From Lampris incognitus (taxonomy: Eukaryota; Chordata; Actinopteri; Lampriformes; Lampridae), in assembly GCF_029633865.1 (NCBI RefSeq), contig NC_079212.1, positions 103,622,973 to 103,686,972 on the forward strand: a stretch of 64,000 nucleotides of DNA, in the 5' to 3' direction. Below are positions 61,223 through 64,000 of this stretch, piece after piece. Below the pieces are notes generated by a model. It was not told the origin of the DNA. It saw only the letters and a program-made list of their open reading frames with translations, and ran no database searches. The position numbers were made by a program, and so were the translations under genes. The stretch's first letter is position 1. Each line of letters starts with the position of its first letter.

Positions 61223-62015
61223 TGTACACACACACACACACAACACACACACACACACACATACATACACATATACACACACGCACACACACACACAAAC
61301 ACAAAAGTGTTGGCTGGTCATTCTTGTAAGCTAAACCAGGAAGTAGCTCAGCATTGTGATCGGCTATTGATGATATTCGACATTTAGAGTAATAACTTTT
61401 AGCTTGCACTTTCGCGTTCACTTCCATACACGTAGTTGTGAATAATTGGGTTAAACTGGACTTGTTGAAATGTCTTCTGCTCATCTTCCATTGCCCCATA
61501 AGACAGTGTTGTAAAGCTGTACATACATTTACAGCATTAGATTACTGCTCCTTCCTCTTTTGACAAAAATTGCCCAAAAAAATTATATGGCACAGTCATA
61601 TGGCGACATGGTACAGCTGAGTTTTTTTTATTTTTTTTCCATGCCAGGGAGTTGAAGAGAGACCCAAAGACAGAGGTTTTCCTGGGGTTAAGAAGGGTTT
61701 TTGAAGGACTGCCTAAGTGGGTCATCAGGTTTGTACAACTTGACTTGAAAGAAGAAAAAGAGCTTTCAGCTTCCTTCTAGACTGTGACTGCAGACAGACA
61801 AGGCTAAGTGTAGTTACATGAACAATGGTAGCAGCCGCATTTATGTCGACAAATGTATGTGTTTCTGCGTGTGTGTGTGCATGCTAGTGTGTGTATGTGT
61901 GTGCTTCTACTTACTTGTCTAAGACCTTCTTTCTCTTGACAGGGCTGAGAGTCTCCAGCTGCAAACTGGGCTGGTTGATATACAACACTGTCAGACTGAA
62001 GTATGAGTTCCACAC
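18773..62015 (-). CDS. dock3: dock3, 3' half (25 exons, about 1,076 aa, partial at 5' end)
   Basis: DOCK3 is a cytosolic DOCK-B family guanine-nucleotide exchange factor for Rac, mainly neuronal; DHR-2 does the exchange and the Pro-rich tail binds SH3 adaptors. I assembled the gene from 25 minus-strand segments, each with a GT donor and AG acceptor, whose phases join without a break to the stop at 18773-18775. The summed coding length is 3,231 nt including the stop. Exons 1-7 encode the helical region before DHR-2, exons 8-17 the DHR-2 domain, and exons 18-25 a Ser/Pro-rich tail ending WEHGINEE. From memory of vertebrate DOCK3, the order and wording of segments such as [15 protein letters not shown] match it better than DOCK4, but paralogue assignment is family knowledge and not a search result. 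The start codon and DHR-1/SH3 half lie beyond the right edge. Confidence 0.88.
19466..20174. other. dock3 last intron, 3' part
   Basis: Purine-rich near the exon (pyrimidine tract of the acceptor on the dock3 strand), otherwise AT-rich without recognisable elements. Confidence 0.5.
20175..20565 (-). mobile_element. SINE family C, copy 1
   Basis: Recognised by shared blocks: CCAATTACCCCACTCTTCCG, GAGGAGGCGCTAG, CTGGCTTCCCACCCGCAGAC and the tRNA-like head near 20540. Head-end box B is degraded in this copy. Confidence 0.8.
20580..21725 (+). mobile_element. LINE 3' end (non-LTR, plus strand)
   Basis: Frames at 20692-21144, 21066-21251 and 21178-21486 together read like the C-terminal part of a LINE ORF2: [17 protein letters not shown], then a Cys/His knuckle (CDVCG in relatives; here [10 protein letters not shown]) and [10 protein letters not shown], with at least two frameshifts. 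Ends near AATAAAAGAG at 21718. It is 5'-truncated, as usual for LINE insertions. Confidence 0.65.
21889..22123 (+). repeat. 5' LTR, 235 bp
   Basis: Starts TGTGGTGATACACATTTGAG and ends GCACTCCCACA. By eye it differs from the 3' LTR at about 13 sites (about 5-6%), so the insertion is not recent. The sequence just inside (TCGGTGACCCCGCACG) is the expected primer-binding position, but I cannot match it to a specific tRNA. Confidence 0.92.
22140..25700 (+). pseudogene. gag-pol remnant of the Ty3-type element
   Basis: Gag-like frames at 22140-22716. Protease trace LLVDSGA near 22990, then a stop. RT spans about 23400-24000: [31 protein letters not shown], a frameshift at 23738, then [16 protein letters not shown] and YLDD at 23842-23853. 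RNase [17 protein letters not shown] and [13 protein letters not shown] near 24600. Integrase: a His-His-Cys-Cys finger ([17 protein letters not shown]), [19 protein letters not shown], a stop at 25254, and further frames to 25700. Protein-family identity is clear; function is lost. Confidence 0.88.
26002..26236 (+). repeat. 3' LTR, 235 bp
   Basis: Same length as the 5' LTR and the same TGTGG...CCACA ends. A short purine run (CTGGGGGACC) precedes it as a possible polypurine tract. Confidence 0.92.
26237..26496. other. dock3 intron segment with CA and purine tracts
   Basis: CACACA repeats near 26310 and a GGAGGAGGAC-type purine run next to exon 24. No gene. Confidence 0.6.
26497..26582 (-). 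CDS. dock3: dock3 window exon 24 (tail)
   Basis: 86 nt, phase 1 to 0. Encodes [20 protein letters not shown] and ends PARSLRK; PPALPAR is a proline-rich motif. Acceptor CCTGTAG, donor GTACCC. Confidence 0.9.
26583..27490. other. dock3 intron, nothing recognised
   Basis: GA-rich at the start, AT-rich later. No coding frame or repeat family recognised. Confidence 0.5.
27500..27828 (-). mobile_element. repeat family A, copy 2 (variant)
   Basis: Shares GGAGAACATGCAAACTCCAC and the box-B-like GTTCGAACCCAGGACC with the other copies, but is joined to a block with CTCTGCATTTAACCCATCC that the others lack. A 3'-end fragment (CGCTTATCCTGCTCTCAGGG) stands alone at 27943-27995. Confidence 0.7.
27996..28688. 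other. dock3 intron, CA-rich low-complexity sequence
   Basis: Scattered ACACAC tracts (28290-28306, 28370-28400, 28640-28660). Open frames here are repeat artefacts. Confidence 0.75.
28689..28808 (-). CDS. dock3: dock3 window exon 23 (cassette-like, SH3 motif)
   Basis: 120 nt, exactly 40 codons, phase 1 to 1, between acceptor TTCCTCCAG and donor GTAAGA. Encodes [15 protein letters not shown] then [20 protein letters not shown] fits a class II SH3-binding core. Both exon 22 to 23 and exon 22 to 24 junctions keep frame, so it can be skipped without harm. I do not recall this block in mammalian DOCK3, so its inclusion is less certain. Confidence 0.75.
28854..28898. repeat. (TG)n beside exon 22
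   Basis: About 20 TG units; on the dock3 transcript it is a CA repeat starting within 20 nt of the exon 22 donor. Confidence 0.97.
28916..29003 (-). CDS. dock3: dock3 window exon 22 (tail)
   Basis: 88 nt, phase 0 to 1. Encodes [17 protein letters not shown] to DPNLSVAEK. Acceptor TTTCTCCAG, donor GTAGGC, followed within 20 nt by a CA repeat. Confidence 0.9.
29108..29275. repeat. (CCAT)n-type low-complexity tract
   Basis: Interrupted CCATCCAT repeats between exons 22 and 21. Confidence 0.85.
29289..29404 (-). CDS. dock3: dock3 window exon 21 (tail)
   Basis: 116 nt, phase 1 to 0. Encodes [20 protein letters not shown] to [11 protein letters not shown]. The acceptor is tandem (CAGTAG); using the second AG gives RGSP, as I recall from vertebrate DOCK3, while the first would insert one Val. 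Confidence 0.88.
29587..29668 (-). CDS. dock3: dock3 window exon 20 (tail)
   Basis: 82 nt, phase 0 to 1. Encodes [18 protein letters not shown] to NSAPSTIR. Acceptor TGCTCCAG, donor GTAAGA. A 3.6-kb fold-back transposon occupies the intron before it. Confidence 0.88.
29898..30185. repeat. left arm of the fold-back element
   Basis: Alternating TCCTATNTTCCCCG and CGGGGAACATAGGA units, about ten in all, with short A/T spacers (AAAAAGGGTCC). Adjacent units are inverted relative to each other, so small hairpins form within the arm. Confidence 0.93.
31376..31754 (-). pseudogene. FLYWCH zinc-finger fragment
   Basis: First frame (31455-31754, 99 aa): [16 protein letters not shown], then WRCWRWNC and [11 protein letters not shown]; Cys35, Cys40, His66 and His68 fit the FLYWCH pattern. 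A one-base frameshift near 31510 moves the continuation ([19 protein letters not shown]) to a second frame ending at 31376. No transposase core follows. FLYWCH domains are DNA-binding fingers related to WRKY/GCM folds. Confidence 0.7.
32683..32937 (-). mobile_element. tRNA-derived SINE inside the fold-back element
   Basis: On the minus strand the head GGGCATAGCTCAGTCGGTAG is a clear box A region and GTTCGATCCCGGG a box B. The anticodon arm does not pair well, so it is not a tRNA gene. Flanked by the 9-bp duplication GGAACATAG (32674-32682 and 32938-32946). Confidence 0.8.
33270..33530. repeat. right arm of the fold-back element
   Basis: About nine GGGGAACATAGGACC units and inverses, ending GGGAGGACCCC; inverted, it aligns with the left arm's first ~50 bp. 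Confidence 0.93.
33850..33994 (-). CDS. dock3: dock3 window exon 19 (tail)
   Basis: 145 nt, phase 2 to 0. Encodes [20 protein letters not shown] and ends EDFYRMQ. I chose the acceptor after a C-rich run (CCAACAG) because it alone keeps frame with exon 18; a second AG 21 nt further in does not. A purine/pyrimidine-asymmetric stretch of over 300 nt precedes it. Confidence 0.88.
34000..34350. repeat. long purine/pyrimidine-asymmetric tract
   Basis: Nearly all A/G on the plus strand (GGGAGGTAAAGTAGGAGAG and similar), hence pyrimidine-rich on the dock3 transcript just upstream of exon 19. Reading frames here are artefacts. Confidence 0.85.
34798..34907 (-). CDS. dock3: dock3 window exon 18 (tail begins)
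   Basis: 110 nt, phase 0 to 2. Encodes [11 protein letters not shown] to [14 protein letters not shown], the start of the Ser-rich tail. Acceptor CTTGCAG, donor GTTTGC, followed directly by a short CA tract. Confidence 0.88.
34990..35559. other. dock3 intron, nothing recognised
   Basis: Mixed AT-rich sequence between exons 18 and 17. Confidence 0.5.
35560..35676 (-). CDS. dock3: dock3 window exon 17 (end of DHR-2)
   Basis: 117 nt, 39 codons, phase 0. Encodes [20 protein letters not shown], then the closing DHR-2 helix with [15 protein letters not shown]. Acceptor TGCTCAG, donor GTGAGT. Confidence 0.93.
35790..36172 (-). mobile_element. repeat family A, copy 3
   Basis: Runs from CATCCACTATCCAAGCAGC (tail) to CTAACCACTGTGCCACC (head), with the TGCAAACTCCACACAGAGGA block. 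Inserted between exons 17 and 16. Confidence 0.85.
36175..36920. other. dock3 intron, nothing recognised
   Basis: AT-rich, no elements seen. Confidence 0.5.
36925..37378 (-). mobile_element. SINE family C, copy 2
   Basis: Carries the full set of family blocks and a clear head: GGATTCGAACCGGGATCCCC and CATGCCACCCGGATGCCC. A short internal duplication (GTGTCT...GTGTCTTGGTCACTGC) is peculiar to this copy. Confidence 0.85.
37557..37640 (-). CDS. dock3: dock3 window exon 16 (DHR-2)
   Basis: 84 nt, 28 codons, phase 0. Encodes [20 protein letters not shown] to KDLMQEQ. Acceptor GCCATCAG, donor GTAAGA. Confidence 0.93.
37797..38345 (-). mobile_element. CR1/L2-like LINE 3' end
   Basis: On the minus strand a frame reads [20 protein letters not shown] then [13 protein letters not shown] and a stop, the usual C-terminus of CR1/L2/Rex-type ORF2 proteins. 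The element ends in a GAATGAAT tail at 37797. Confidence 0.65.
38350..39030 (-). mobile_element. RTE-like LINE 3' end, copy 1
   Basis: Minus-strand frame includes [40 protein letters not shown] and, after frameshifts, WRRDAGYIG, then the 3' end with a CTACTACTA repeat. This is the RT C-terminal region of RTE-type LINEs. 5'-truncated. Related pieces lie at 53040 and 60885. Confidence 0.75.
39040..39605. other. dock3 intron, nothing recognised
   Basis: AT-rich with a short TATATA patch near 39455. Confidence 0.5.
39612..40045 (-). mobile_element. SINE family C, copy 3
   Basis: All family blocks present, head GGATTCGAACCGGTGATCCC. Imperfect flanking duplication of GGAAATTTATA type. Confidence 0.88.
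40046..40680. other. dock3 intron, nothing recognised
   Basis: AT-rich with a short CA tract at about 40420. Confidence 0.5.
40681..40860 (-). CDS. dock3: dock3 window exon 15 (DHR-2 catalytic lobe)
   Basis: 180 nt, 60 codons, phase 0. Encodes [20 protein letters not shown] to [17 protein letters not shown]. The AAVNGG stretch is where DOCK DHR-2 domains place their nucleotide-sensor valine (family knowledge). Acceptor CCTCCCAG, donor GTGCAG. Confidence 0.93.
41152..41238 (-). CDS. dock3: dock3 window exon 14 (DHR-2)
   Basis: 87 nt, 29 codons, phase 0. Encodes [20 protein letters not shown] and ends EKREL. Acceptor TTTTCCAG, donor GTGGGT. Confidence 0.92.
41239..41875. other. dock3 intron, possible old repeat
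   Basis: Contains AAGTGCCTTGCTCAAGAG near 41465, a phrase common in fish interspersed repeats; otherwise unremarkable. Confidence 0.4.
41876..43096 (-). mobile_element. Tc1-like transposon, family 1, copy 2
   Basis: 1,221 bp with ends CACTCACTGGCCACTTTATT and its inverse (right end with one mismatch), bounded by TA. In the dock3 intron between exons 14 and 13. Confidence 0.92.
41908..42949 (-). pseudogene. Tc1 family 1 transposase, copy 2, frame-shifted
   Basis: N-terminal frame (42476-42949) starts [13 protein letters not shown], contains the helix-turn-helix [20 protein letters not shown] and ends at AWSDES. The C-terminal frame (41908-42336) has [13 protein letters not shown] and [12 protein letters not shown] and ends GGPTRY. 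The piece between carries stops and shifts. All three catalytic acids are visible across frames. Confidence 0.88.
43290..43456 (-). CDS. dock3: dock3 window exon 13 (DHR-2)
   Basis: 167 nt, phase 1 to 0. Joins exon 12 through a split Tyr codon to read [20 protein letters not shown], then [18 protein letters not shown]. Of two nearby AGs, the upstream one (CTGCTCAG) restores frame with exon 12, so I chose it. Donor GTGAGT. Confidence 0.92.
43739..43880 (-). CDS. dock3: dock3 window exon 12 (DHR-2)
   Basis: 142 nt, phase 0 to 1. Encodes [20 protein letters not shown] to [10 protein letters not shown]. Acceptor TTCCTCAG, donor GTATCC. Confidence 0.92.
44012..44394 (-). mobile_element. repeat family A, copy 4
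   Basis: Complete copy with an 11-bp target duplication TTGATAATATT at 44001-44011 and 44395-44405, which shows it moved as a unit by retroposition. Confidence 0.9.
44607..45041 (-). mobile_element. SINE family C, copy 4
   Basis: Complete copy with a 14-bp duplication AAGCTTGAACTATT at 44593-44606 and 45042-45055. Head GGATTCGAACCAGCGATCCC at the right. Confidence 0.92.
45202..45306 (-). CDS. dock3: dock3 window exon 11 (DHR-2)
   Basis: 105 nt, 35 codons, phase 0. Encodes [17 protein letters not shown] through GRKFPFFLR. The acceptor GTGTAG is preceded by a TG-rich tract in place of a pyrimidine tract; the donor GTGATT is weak. Confidence 0.9.
45307..45352. repeat. CA/TG tract at exon 11 acceptor
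   Basis: ACACGCACGCAC then CACACA; on the dock3 strand it is a UG-rich run ending at the AG. Confidence 0.95.
45644..45686. repeat. (TG)n(TA)n compound microsatellite
   Basis: TG then TA units between exons 11 and 10. Confidence 0.95.
45735..45821 (-). CDS. dock3: dock3 window exon 10 (DHR-2)
   Basis: 87 nt, 29 codons, phase 0. Encodes [15 protein letters not shown] to YQSLSWIR. Acceptor GTTTCAG, donor GTGAGT. Confidence 0.92.
45992..46033. repeat. (TG)n beside exon 9
   Basis: About 20 units; a CA tract about 20 nt past the exon 9 donor on the transcript. Confidence 0.97.
46056..46204 (-). CDS. dock3: dock3 window exon 9 (DHR-2)
   Basis: 149 nt, phase 1 to 0. Encodes [13 protein letters not shown] through HYFNKGK of DHR-2 lobe A. 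Acceptor TTCCACAG, donor GTAAGG. A CA repeat lies about 20 nt beyond the donor on the transcript. Confidence 0.92.
46205..47323. other. dock3 intron, nothing recognised
   Basis: About 1.1 kb between exons 9 and 8 without repeats or coding frames that I can identify. Confidence 0.5.
47324..47417 (-). CDS. dock3: dock3 window exon 8 (start of DHR-2)
   Basis: 94 nt, phase 0 to 1. Encodes [19 protein letters not shown] and on to AENYT, the first helices of DHR-2 lobe A. Acceptor ATCCTCAG, donor GTACTC. Confidence 0.92.
47548..47904 (-). mobile_element. repeat family A, copy 5
   Basis: Complete copy with an 11-bp duplication TAACTGAAGCA at 47537-47547 and 47905-47915. Confidence 0.9.
48202..48262 (-). 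CDS. dock3: dock3 window exon 7
   Basis: 61 nt, phase 2 to 0. Encodes [20 protein letters not shown] at the approach to DHR-2. Acceptor GCCCTCAG, donor GTAAGT. Confidence 0.92.
48413..48477. repeat. (TG)n beside exon 6
   Basis: About 32 TG units, then GAGA; CA on the transcript, beginning about 60 nt past the exon 6 donor. Confidence 0.97.
48540..48635 (-). CDS. dock3: dock3 window exon 6
   Basis: 96 nt, entered with one base and left with two. Encodes [14 protein letters not shown] to MERLLDY. Acceptor CTTTAG, donor GTAAAG. A CA repeat begins about 60 nt past the donor on the transcript. Confidence 0.9.
48836..49250 (+). mobile_element. SINE family C, copy 5
   Basis: The only plus-strand copy of this family: head GGTGTCCAGGTAGCATAGCG and GGTTCGAACCCCCGTGTTAC, tail in A/C runs. 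A head-only fragment in the other orientation lies at 48083-48108. Confidence 0.88.
49251..50505. other. dock3 intron, nothing recognised
   Basis: AT-rich sequence before the microexon; no elements identified. Confidence 0.5.
50506..50532 (-). CDS. dock3: dock3 window exon 5 (27-nt microexon)
   Basis: 27 nt between acceptor GGATTAG and donor GTAAG. Phase 2 to 2 joins exon 4 and exon 6 to give [10 protein letters not shown], a stretch I recall from DOCK3/DOCK4 at exactly this place. Without it the two neighbours still splice in frame, nine residues shorter. It is too short to show up as an open reading frame on its own. Confidence 0.85.
50533..51106. other. dock3 intron with degenerate TG-rich sequence
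   Basis: ATGTGTGTATTG-like degenerate TG repeats from about 50710, ending in purer TG at 51041-51100 next to exon 4. Confidence 0.8.
51107..51192 (-). CDS. dock3: dock3 window exon 4
   Basis: 86 nt, phase 0 to 2. Encodes [12 protein letters not shown] through NYRELFSL. Acceptor TGAATAG, donor GTGAGA, followed within about 10 nt by CA repeats. Confidence 0.9.
51322..51470 (-). CDS. dock3: dock3 window exon 3
   Basis: 149 nt, phase 1 to 0. Encodes the segment with [19 protein letters not shown] and ending RKNGNFKQ. Acceptor GGTTTTAG, donor GTACAC, a weaker-than-consensus donor. Confidence 0.92.
51594..51886 (-). mobile_element. SINE family B, 5'-truncated copy
   Basis: Same body as the copy at 17929, reversed, lacking about the first 85 bp (tRNA-like head). 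Flanked by a duplication starting GATTCTGATTTTTT on both sides. Confidence 0.85.
51903..52523. other. dock3 intron, nothing recognised
   Basis: AT-rich, no elements seen. Confidence 0.5.
52524..52582 (-). CDS. dock3: dock3 window exon 2
   Basis: 59 nt, entered with one base and left with one base. It encodes [19 protein letters not shown], a segment typical of DOCK3/DOCK4. Acceptor CTCCGCAG, donor GTAAGA. A 9.3-kb transposon-filled intron separates it from exon 1. Confidence 0.9.
53040..53285 (+). mobile_element. RTE-like LINE 3' end, copy 2
   Basis: Reads [10 protein letters not shown] and [18 protein letters not shown], then AGTAGTAGTAGT at the end. An internal stretch present in the 38-kb copy is deleted. 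Confidence 0.75.
53290..54480. other. dock3 intron, nothing firmly recognised
   Basis: AT-rich; a GAAATGAAAT patch near 54390 hints at the end of an old retroelement. Confidence 0.45.
54536..55741 (+). mobile_element. Tc1-like transposon, family 1, copy 3
   Basis: 1,206 bp, ends CACTCACCGGCCACTTTATT and its inverse, TA on both sides. Opposite orientation to copies 1 and 2. Confidence 0.92.
54683..55709 (+). pseudogene. Tc1 family 1 transposase, copy 3, one deletion
   Basis: The most complete of the three. The first frame (54683-54976) holds the N-terminal DNA-binding part. Against the other copies 11 bp are missing near 54950 (just before RYAEEHL), causing a frameshift. The second frame (54957-55709, 250 aa) holds [33 protein letters not shown] and [12 protein letters not shown], i.e. 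the whole DD34E catalytic domain, and the normal end GGPTRY. Confidence 0.9.
56242..58504 (+). pseudogene. hAT transposase remnant (four exon pieces)
   Basis: Exon 1 to 56568 carries a BED-like finger ([23 protein letters not shown]) and a GTAAGT donor. Exon 2 about 56990-57542: [30 protein letters not shown] with the second catalytic Asp, and [13 protein letters not shown]. Exon 3 57658-57974: [19 protein letters not shown] to [12 protein letters not shown]. Exon 4 from 58145: [19 protein letters not shown]; a frameshift in an A-run near 58340 precedes the dimerisation region. Only about 420 bp lie between exons 1 and 2, so the segment with the first catalytic Asp is deleted. Inactive. Confidence 0.8.
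58716..59277 (+). repeat. internal tandem unit 1 (562 bp)
   Basis: Starts CTAAATGGATGAGCTCAA, repeats the 3' end of the transposase coding region ([19 protein letters not shown]), then a CA tract (58999-59060), a GA-rich run and back to the start motif. Confidence 0.93.
59278..59855 (+). repeat. internal tandem unit 2 (578 bp)
   Basis: Nearly identical to unit 1 except for a longer CA tract (59562-59636) and a slightly longer GA run. A diverged, shorter unit lies before (58440-58715) and a partial one after (59856-59960). Confidence 0.93.
60203..60620 (+). repeat. tandem duplication of the hAT target region
   Basis: ACTGCCAGTCTGCATNGGCT followed by TTAGCTTAGCCTG, CTTCCGCGTCCTGTCA and TGTTTCCTCTTC occurs twice, about 235 bp apart. 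The hAT landed in the first copy, splitting it between 55935-55960 and 60203 onward. Confidence 0.85.
60885..61035 (-). mobile_element. RTE-like LINE 3' tip, copy 3
   Basis: Only the last ~110-150 bp: CTACTACTAC, GGCTGCTCCTGTTAGGGGTC and the CCACAGCAGATCAT block seen also at 38390. Confidence 0.7.
61139..61305. repeat. (TCTA)n(TA)n(CA)n compound microsatellite
   Basis: Three repeat types in succession; frames with long Tyr/Ile or His/Thr runs are artefacts. Confidence 0.97.
61306..61914. other. dock3 intron, nothing recognised
   Basis: Unremarkable mixed sequence before exon 1. Confidence 0.5.
61915..62015 (-). CDS. dock3: dock3 window exon 1
   Basis: 101 nt, phase 0 to 2. It reads [10 protein letters not shown] at its start and KRKKVLD before the donor, part of the helical region upstream of DHR-2. 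The acceptor (TGTTCAG) has no ordinary pyrimidine tract; it is preceded on the transcript by a long UG repeat. The donor is GTAAGT. Confidence 0.9.
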
Positions 62016-62016
62016 C

Positions 62017-62018
62017 TG

Positions 62019-62108
<90 letters not shown>

Positions 62109-62410
62109 CAGACACATACACACACAGACACAAAAACACACTGACACAACCACAGACACACACATGGACACACAGACACACACAGACAAACACACACACA
62201 CAGATGGACACACACATGGAGACACACACAGACACACACGGACACACACAACCACACACATGCATGGACACACAGACACACACACACACATGGACACACA
62301 TACACACACACACACACACACAGACAGACACACACATGAGGACACACACACACACAGACACATAGATACACACAGAGACACACACACACAAACACACACA
62401 GACACAAACA
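62017..62410. repeat. very long CA-rich tract at exon 1 acceptor
   Basis: About 85 bp of pure CA, then nearly 300 bp of CA mixed with CAGA/CATGGA units. On the dock3 transcript it is UG-rich and touches the 3' splice site. Cys/Val-rich frames here are artefacts. Confidence 0.97.
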
Positions 62411-62631
62411 TCATTCATGTGTCATCATGTCATCATTCATGAATCAGTACCATTACAGTGTAACCATCTTTGATAGCTTCCTTGTAATAAATATTTCTTT
62501 CTCTTTCTCTCAAATGGCTTTGAGTCTTCAAACACCAAGCTTTTCTGGAAGCTTCCCTTTTAACTTGTGGGTCATTATAACTCAATGCTCTGATGCTTCA
62601 CTTCTCATGATTCATGAATGCCCTTCAAACC

Positions 62632-63515
62632 GCTCGATGGTGTTTTAAGCCCCCAATGTACTCTTCAAGGCAGCACTGCATGGAAGGCACTCCCCGCCCC
62701 CTACAGTTTCAGCCAATCACAGCACTGGTGCTAGATTTCAACTTTCCCCCTCCTTCTGCAGTGAAGGAGTTCGACTCAAACAAATGTCAATCTTAAAAGT
62801 GCAGTGTTTGACGTAAATATCCTTTTAAACGAAAGTTTGACTCGTGTACATTCACAAAAAGTCCCTGGATTGCATTTTGGTGACAGTTTTGCTTTAACTT
62901 ACTTAGCTGCTATGTCTAGATGTCTTACAACTTATCTAGCAACAACTGGATGCCTAAAGGAGTTTTGGAAAGACACCCACTCAACCATGCCTTTGTGCAG
63001 CTCACTTAAAACTAGGTTGTCTCATAGTTGTTTAAATAAGCAGACTGGGAGACATAGGCTAATGCCTAACTACATAGCAATAGCACTACTCAGTCGCTCT
63101 CATAACCACCCAAAAAATGAATTGGCTGCCTGGAACTTAGCTAGCGCTAACTGTAACTGCTAGCCCATTACTAAATAAACTCTGTCCTGCACGGATATGT
63201 TTAAAAGTAGTACATGCCAACATAAACTGAATGCTCACCACTGCCAGCTATTTGAACAGATTGATTGCATTTGAGCTAACGTTGGCTTAAAATAGTTTGC
63301 TAAAATATACCATTGCAATCTGTTTACAGTTAGCTAGCTAGTTGAGGTGTCCATTCAGCACAGAAAATCCCTAGCAGCTAGTGTTGGCTATATTTCAAAG
63401 CATAGGTCATTTAAAAAAAAACATTTTGATTGGATGAAACTGTTGGGGGCGGGGAGTGCCTTCCATGCAGTGCTGCCTGGAAGAGTACGTTGGGGGCTTA
63501 AAACACCATCGAGAC
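62632..63515. mobile_element. 884-bp inverted-repeat element (non-autonomous)
   Basis: Ends GCTCGATGGTGTTTTAAGCC and TCTCGATGGTGTTTTAAGCC (inverted), with terminal inverted repeats of about 88 bp and only a few mismatches (62632-62720 and 63427-63515). Perfect 9-bp target duplication CTTCAAACC at 62623-62631 and 63516-63524. The interior shows no transposase. I do not recognise the family; a 9-bp duplication suggests MULE-type mobilisation. Confidence 0.85.
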
Positions 63516-63524
63516 TTCAAACCC

Positions 63525-64000
63525 TTTCTTTCCCCTTTTAAACAAGGCATGCTCCAGAGCCAACCGTCACCATTTCCCCCATTGCTTTTTTAGCATTATT
63601 TGGCTAAAACTGAAATGCTTTTACACACTAGACACTCAGAAGTGAATTCTTCATATACCTTTTAATGGATAGAGAAACGTGGTAACATTGCCACTGAGAG
63701 GTGGCAAACTCAATACCTATGCTTGAAATACTCATGGTACTATGACGGTATTTGGAAAACACTGCTCATCACTTGGTTTATCTTAGATCTCTTTCACCAA
63801 AATTAAGACCAGGTCAACAGTCGACTTGCAAATCTCAGTCATAGATGAGGCTCCGCCGCACAGAGAACAATGGTAGATGAGGACACAACAGGCCATTTCT
63901 TTAAAATATGCAAACACTTCAAAACCATCAGAGTTAAAACTAGTTAAATTACTAAAAGATATCAAATGCAAAAGCCTTCTTTCCCCCCCTTTTTTTTCTC
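63525..64000. other. right end of window, nothing recognised
   Basis: A 62-codon minus frame at 63783-63971 has no family resemblance and does not fit the DOCK3 sequence expected upstream of exon 1. Presumably more dock3 intron. Confidence 0.45.

Noticed and set aside
61804..62418. Long Cys/Val-rich and His/Thr-rich reading frames
   Set aside because: They are translations of the CA/TG repeat; no composition or motif of a real protein, except where exon 1 overlaps.
63783..63971. Possible further upstream dock3 exon
   Set aside because: No resemblance to DOCK3 sequence I would expect before exon 1, and no convincing splice pair.

Overview
The window is vertebrate nuclear DNA, almost certainly from a ray-finned (teleost) fish. 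One intron-rich host gene is embedded in a dense mixture of fish-type transposons: Tc1 elements of three families, four hAT copies, tRNA-derived SINEs, a Ty3-type LTR element, and L1-, RTE- and CR1/L2-like LINE pieces, together with very long CA and TA microsatellites. I see no bacterial features and cannot name the species.

Host gene. The minus strand carries the 3' half of dock3 (DOCK3/MOCA, a DOCK-family Rac exchange factor). I reconstructed 25 coding exons from splice sites and reading phase: the first is 61915-62015 and the terminal exon, with its stop, is 18773-19465. All phases join without a break and give about 1,076 residues. These cover the helical region before DHR-2, the whole DHR-2 exchange domain, and a Pro/Ser-rich tail with SH3-binding motifs. 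One exon is a 27-nt microexon (50506-50532). Another is a 120-nt cassette-like exon encoding a PPVPPR motif (28689-28808). The 5' half of the gene lies beyond the right edge. A plausible polyadenylation signal at 16598-16603 would give a 3' UTR of about 2.2 kb that contains a SINE.

Layout. 1-2.9 kb: L1-like LINE (minus), cut by the window edge. 3.2-12.4 kb: a stack of DNA transposons abutting in TA microsatellites: a Tc1 copy; an old hAT remnant with a second hAT inside it that keeps an uninterrupted two-exon transposase of 634 aa and a perfect 8-bp target duplication; then two more Tc1 families. 12.4-18.8 kb: downstream flank and candidate 3' UTR. 18.8-62.0 kb: dock3 exons and introns. Intronic insertions include a Ty3-type element with two 235-bp LTRs (21889-26236), a fold-back element with a FLYWCH zinc-finger remnant (29898-33530), five copies of one SINE/repeat family, five of another, RTE and CR1/L2-like LINE ends, two more copies of the first Tc1 family, and a ZBED-like hAT (55961-60202) carrying internal tandem repeats. 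62.0-64.0 kb: a very long CA tract beside the first exon and an 884-bp non-autonomous element with terminal inverted repeats of about 88 bp.

The best candidates for something undescribed are the fold-back FLYWCH element, the 884-bp inverted-repeat element, the apparently intact nested hAT, and several splicing features of dock3: the microexon, the cassette exon, a tandem CAGTAG acceptor, and CA/UG tracts next to many splice sites. All family calls come from reading translations and termini by eye; no database search was run.
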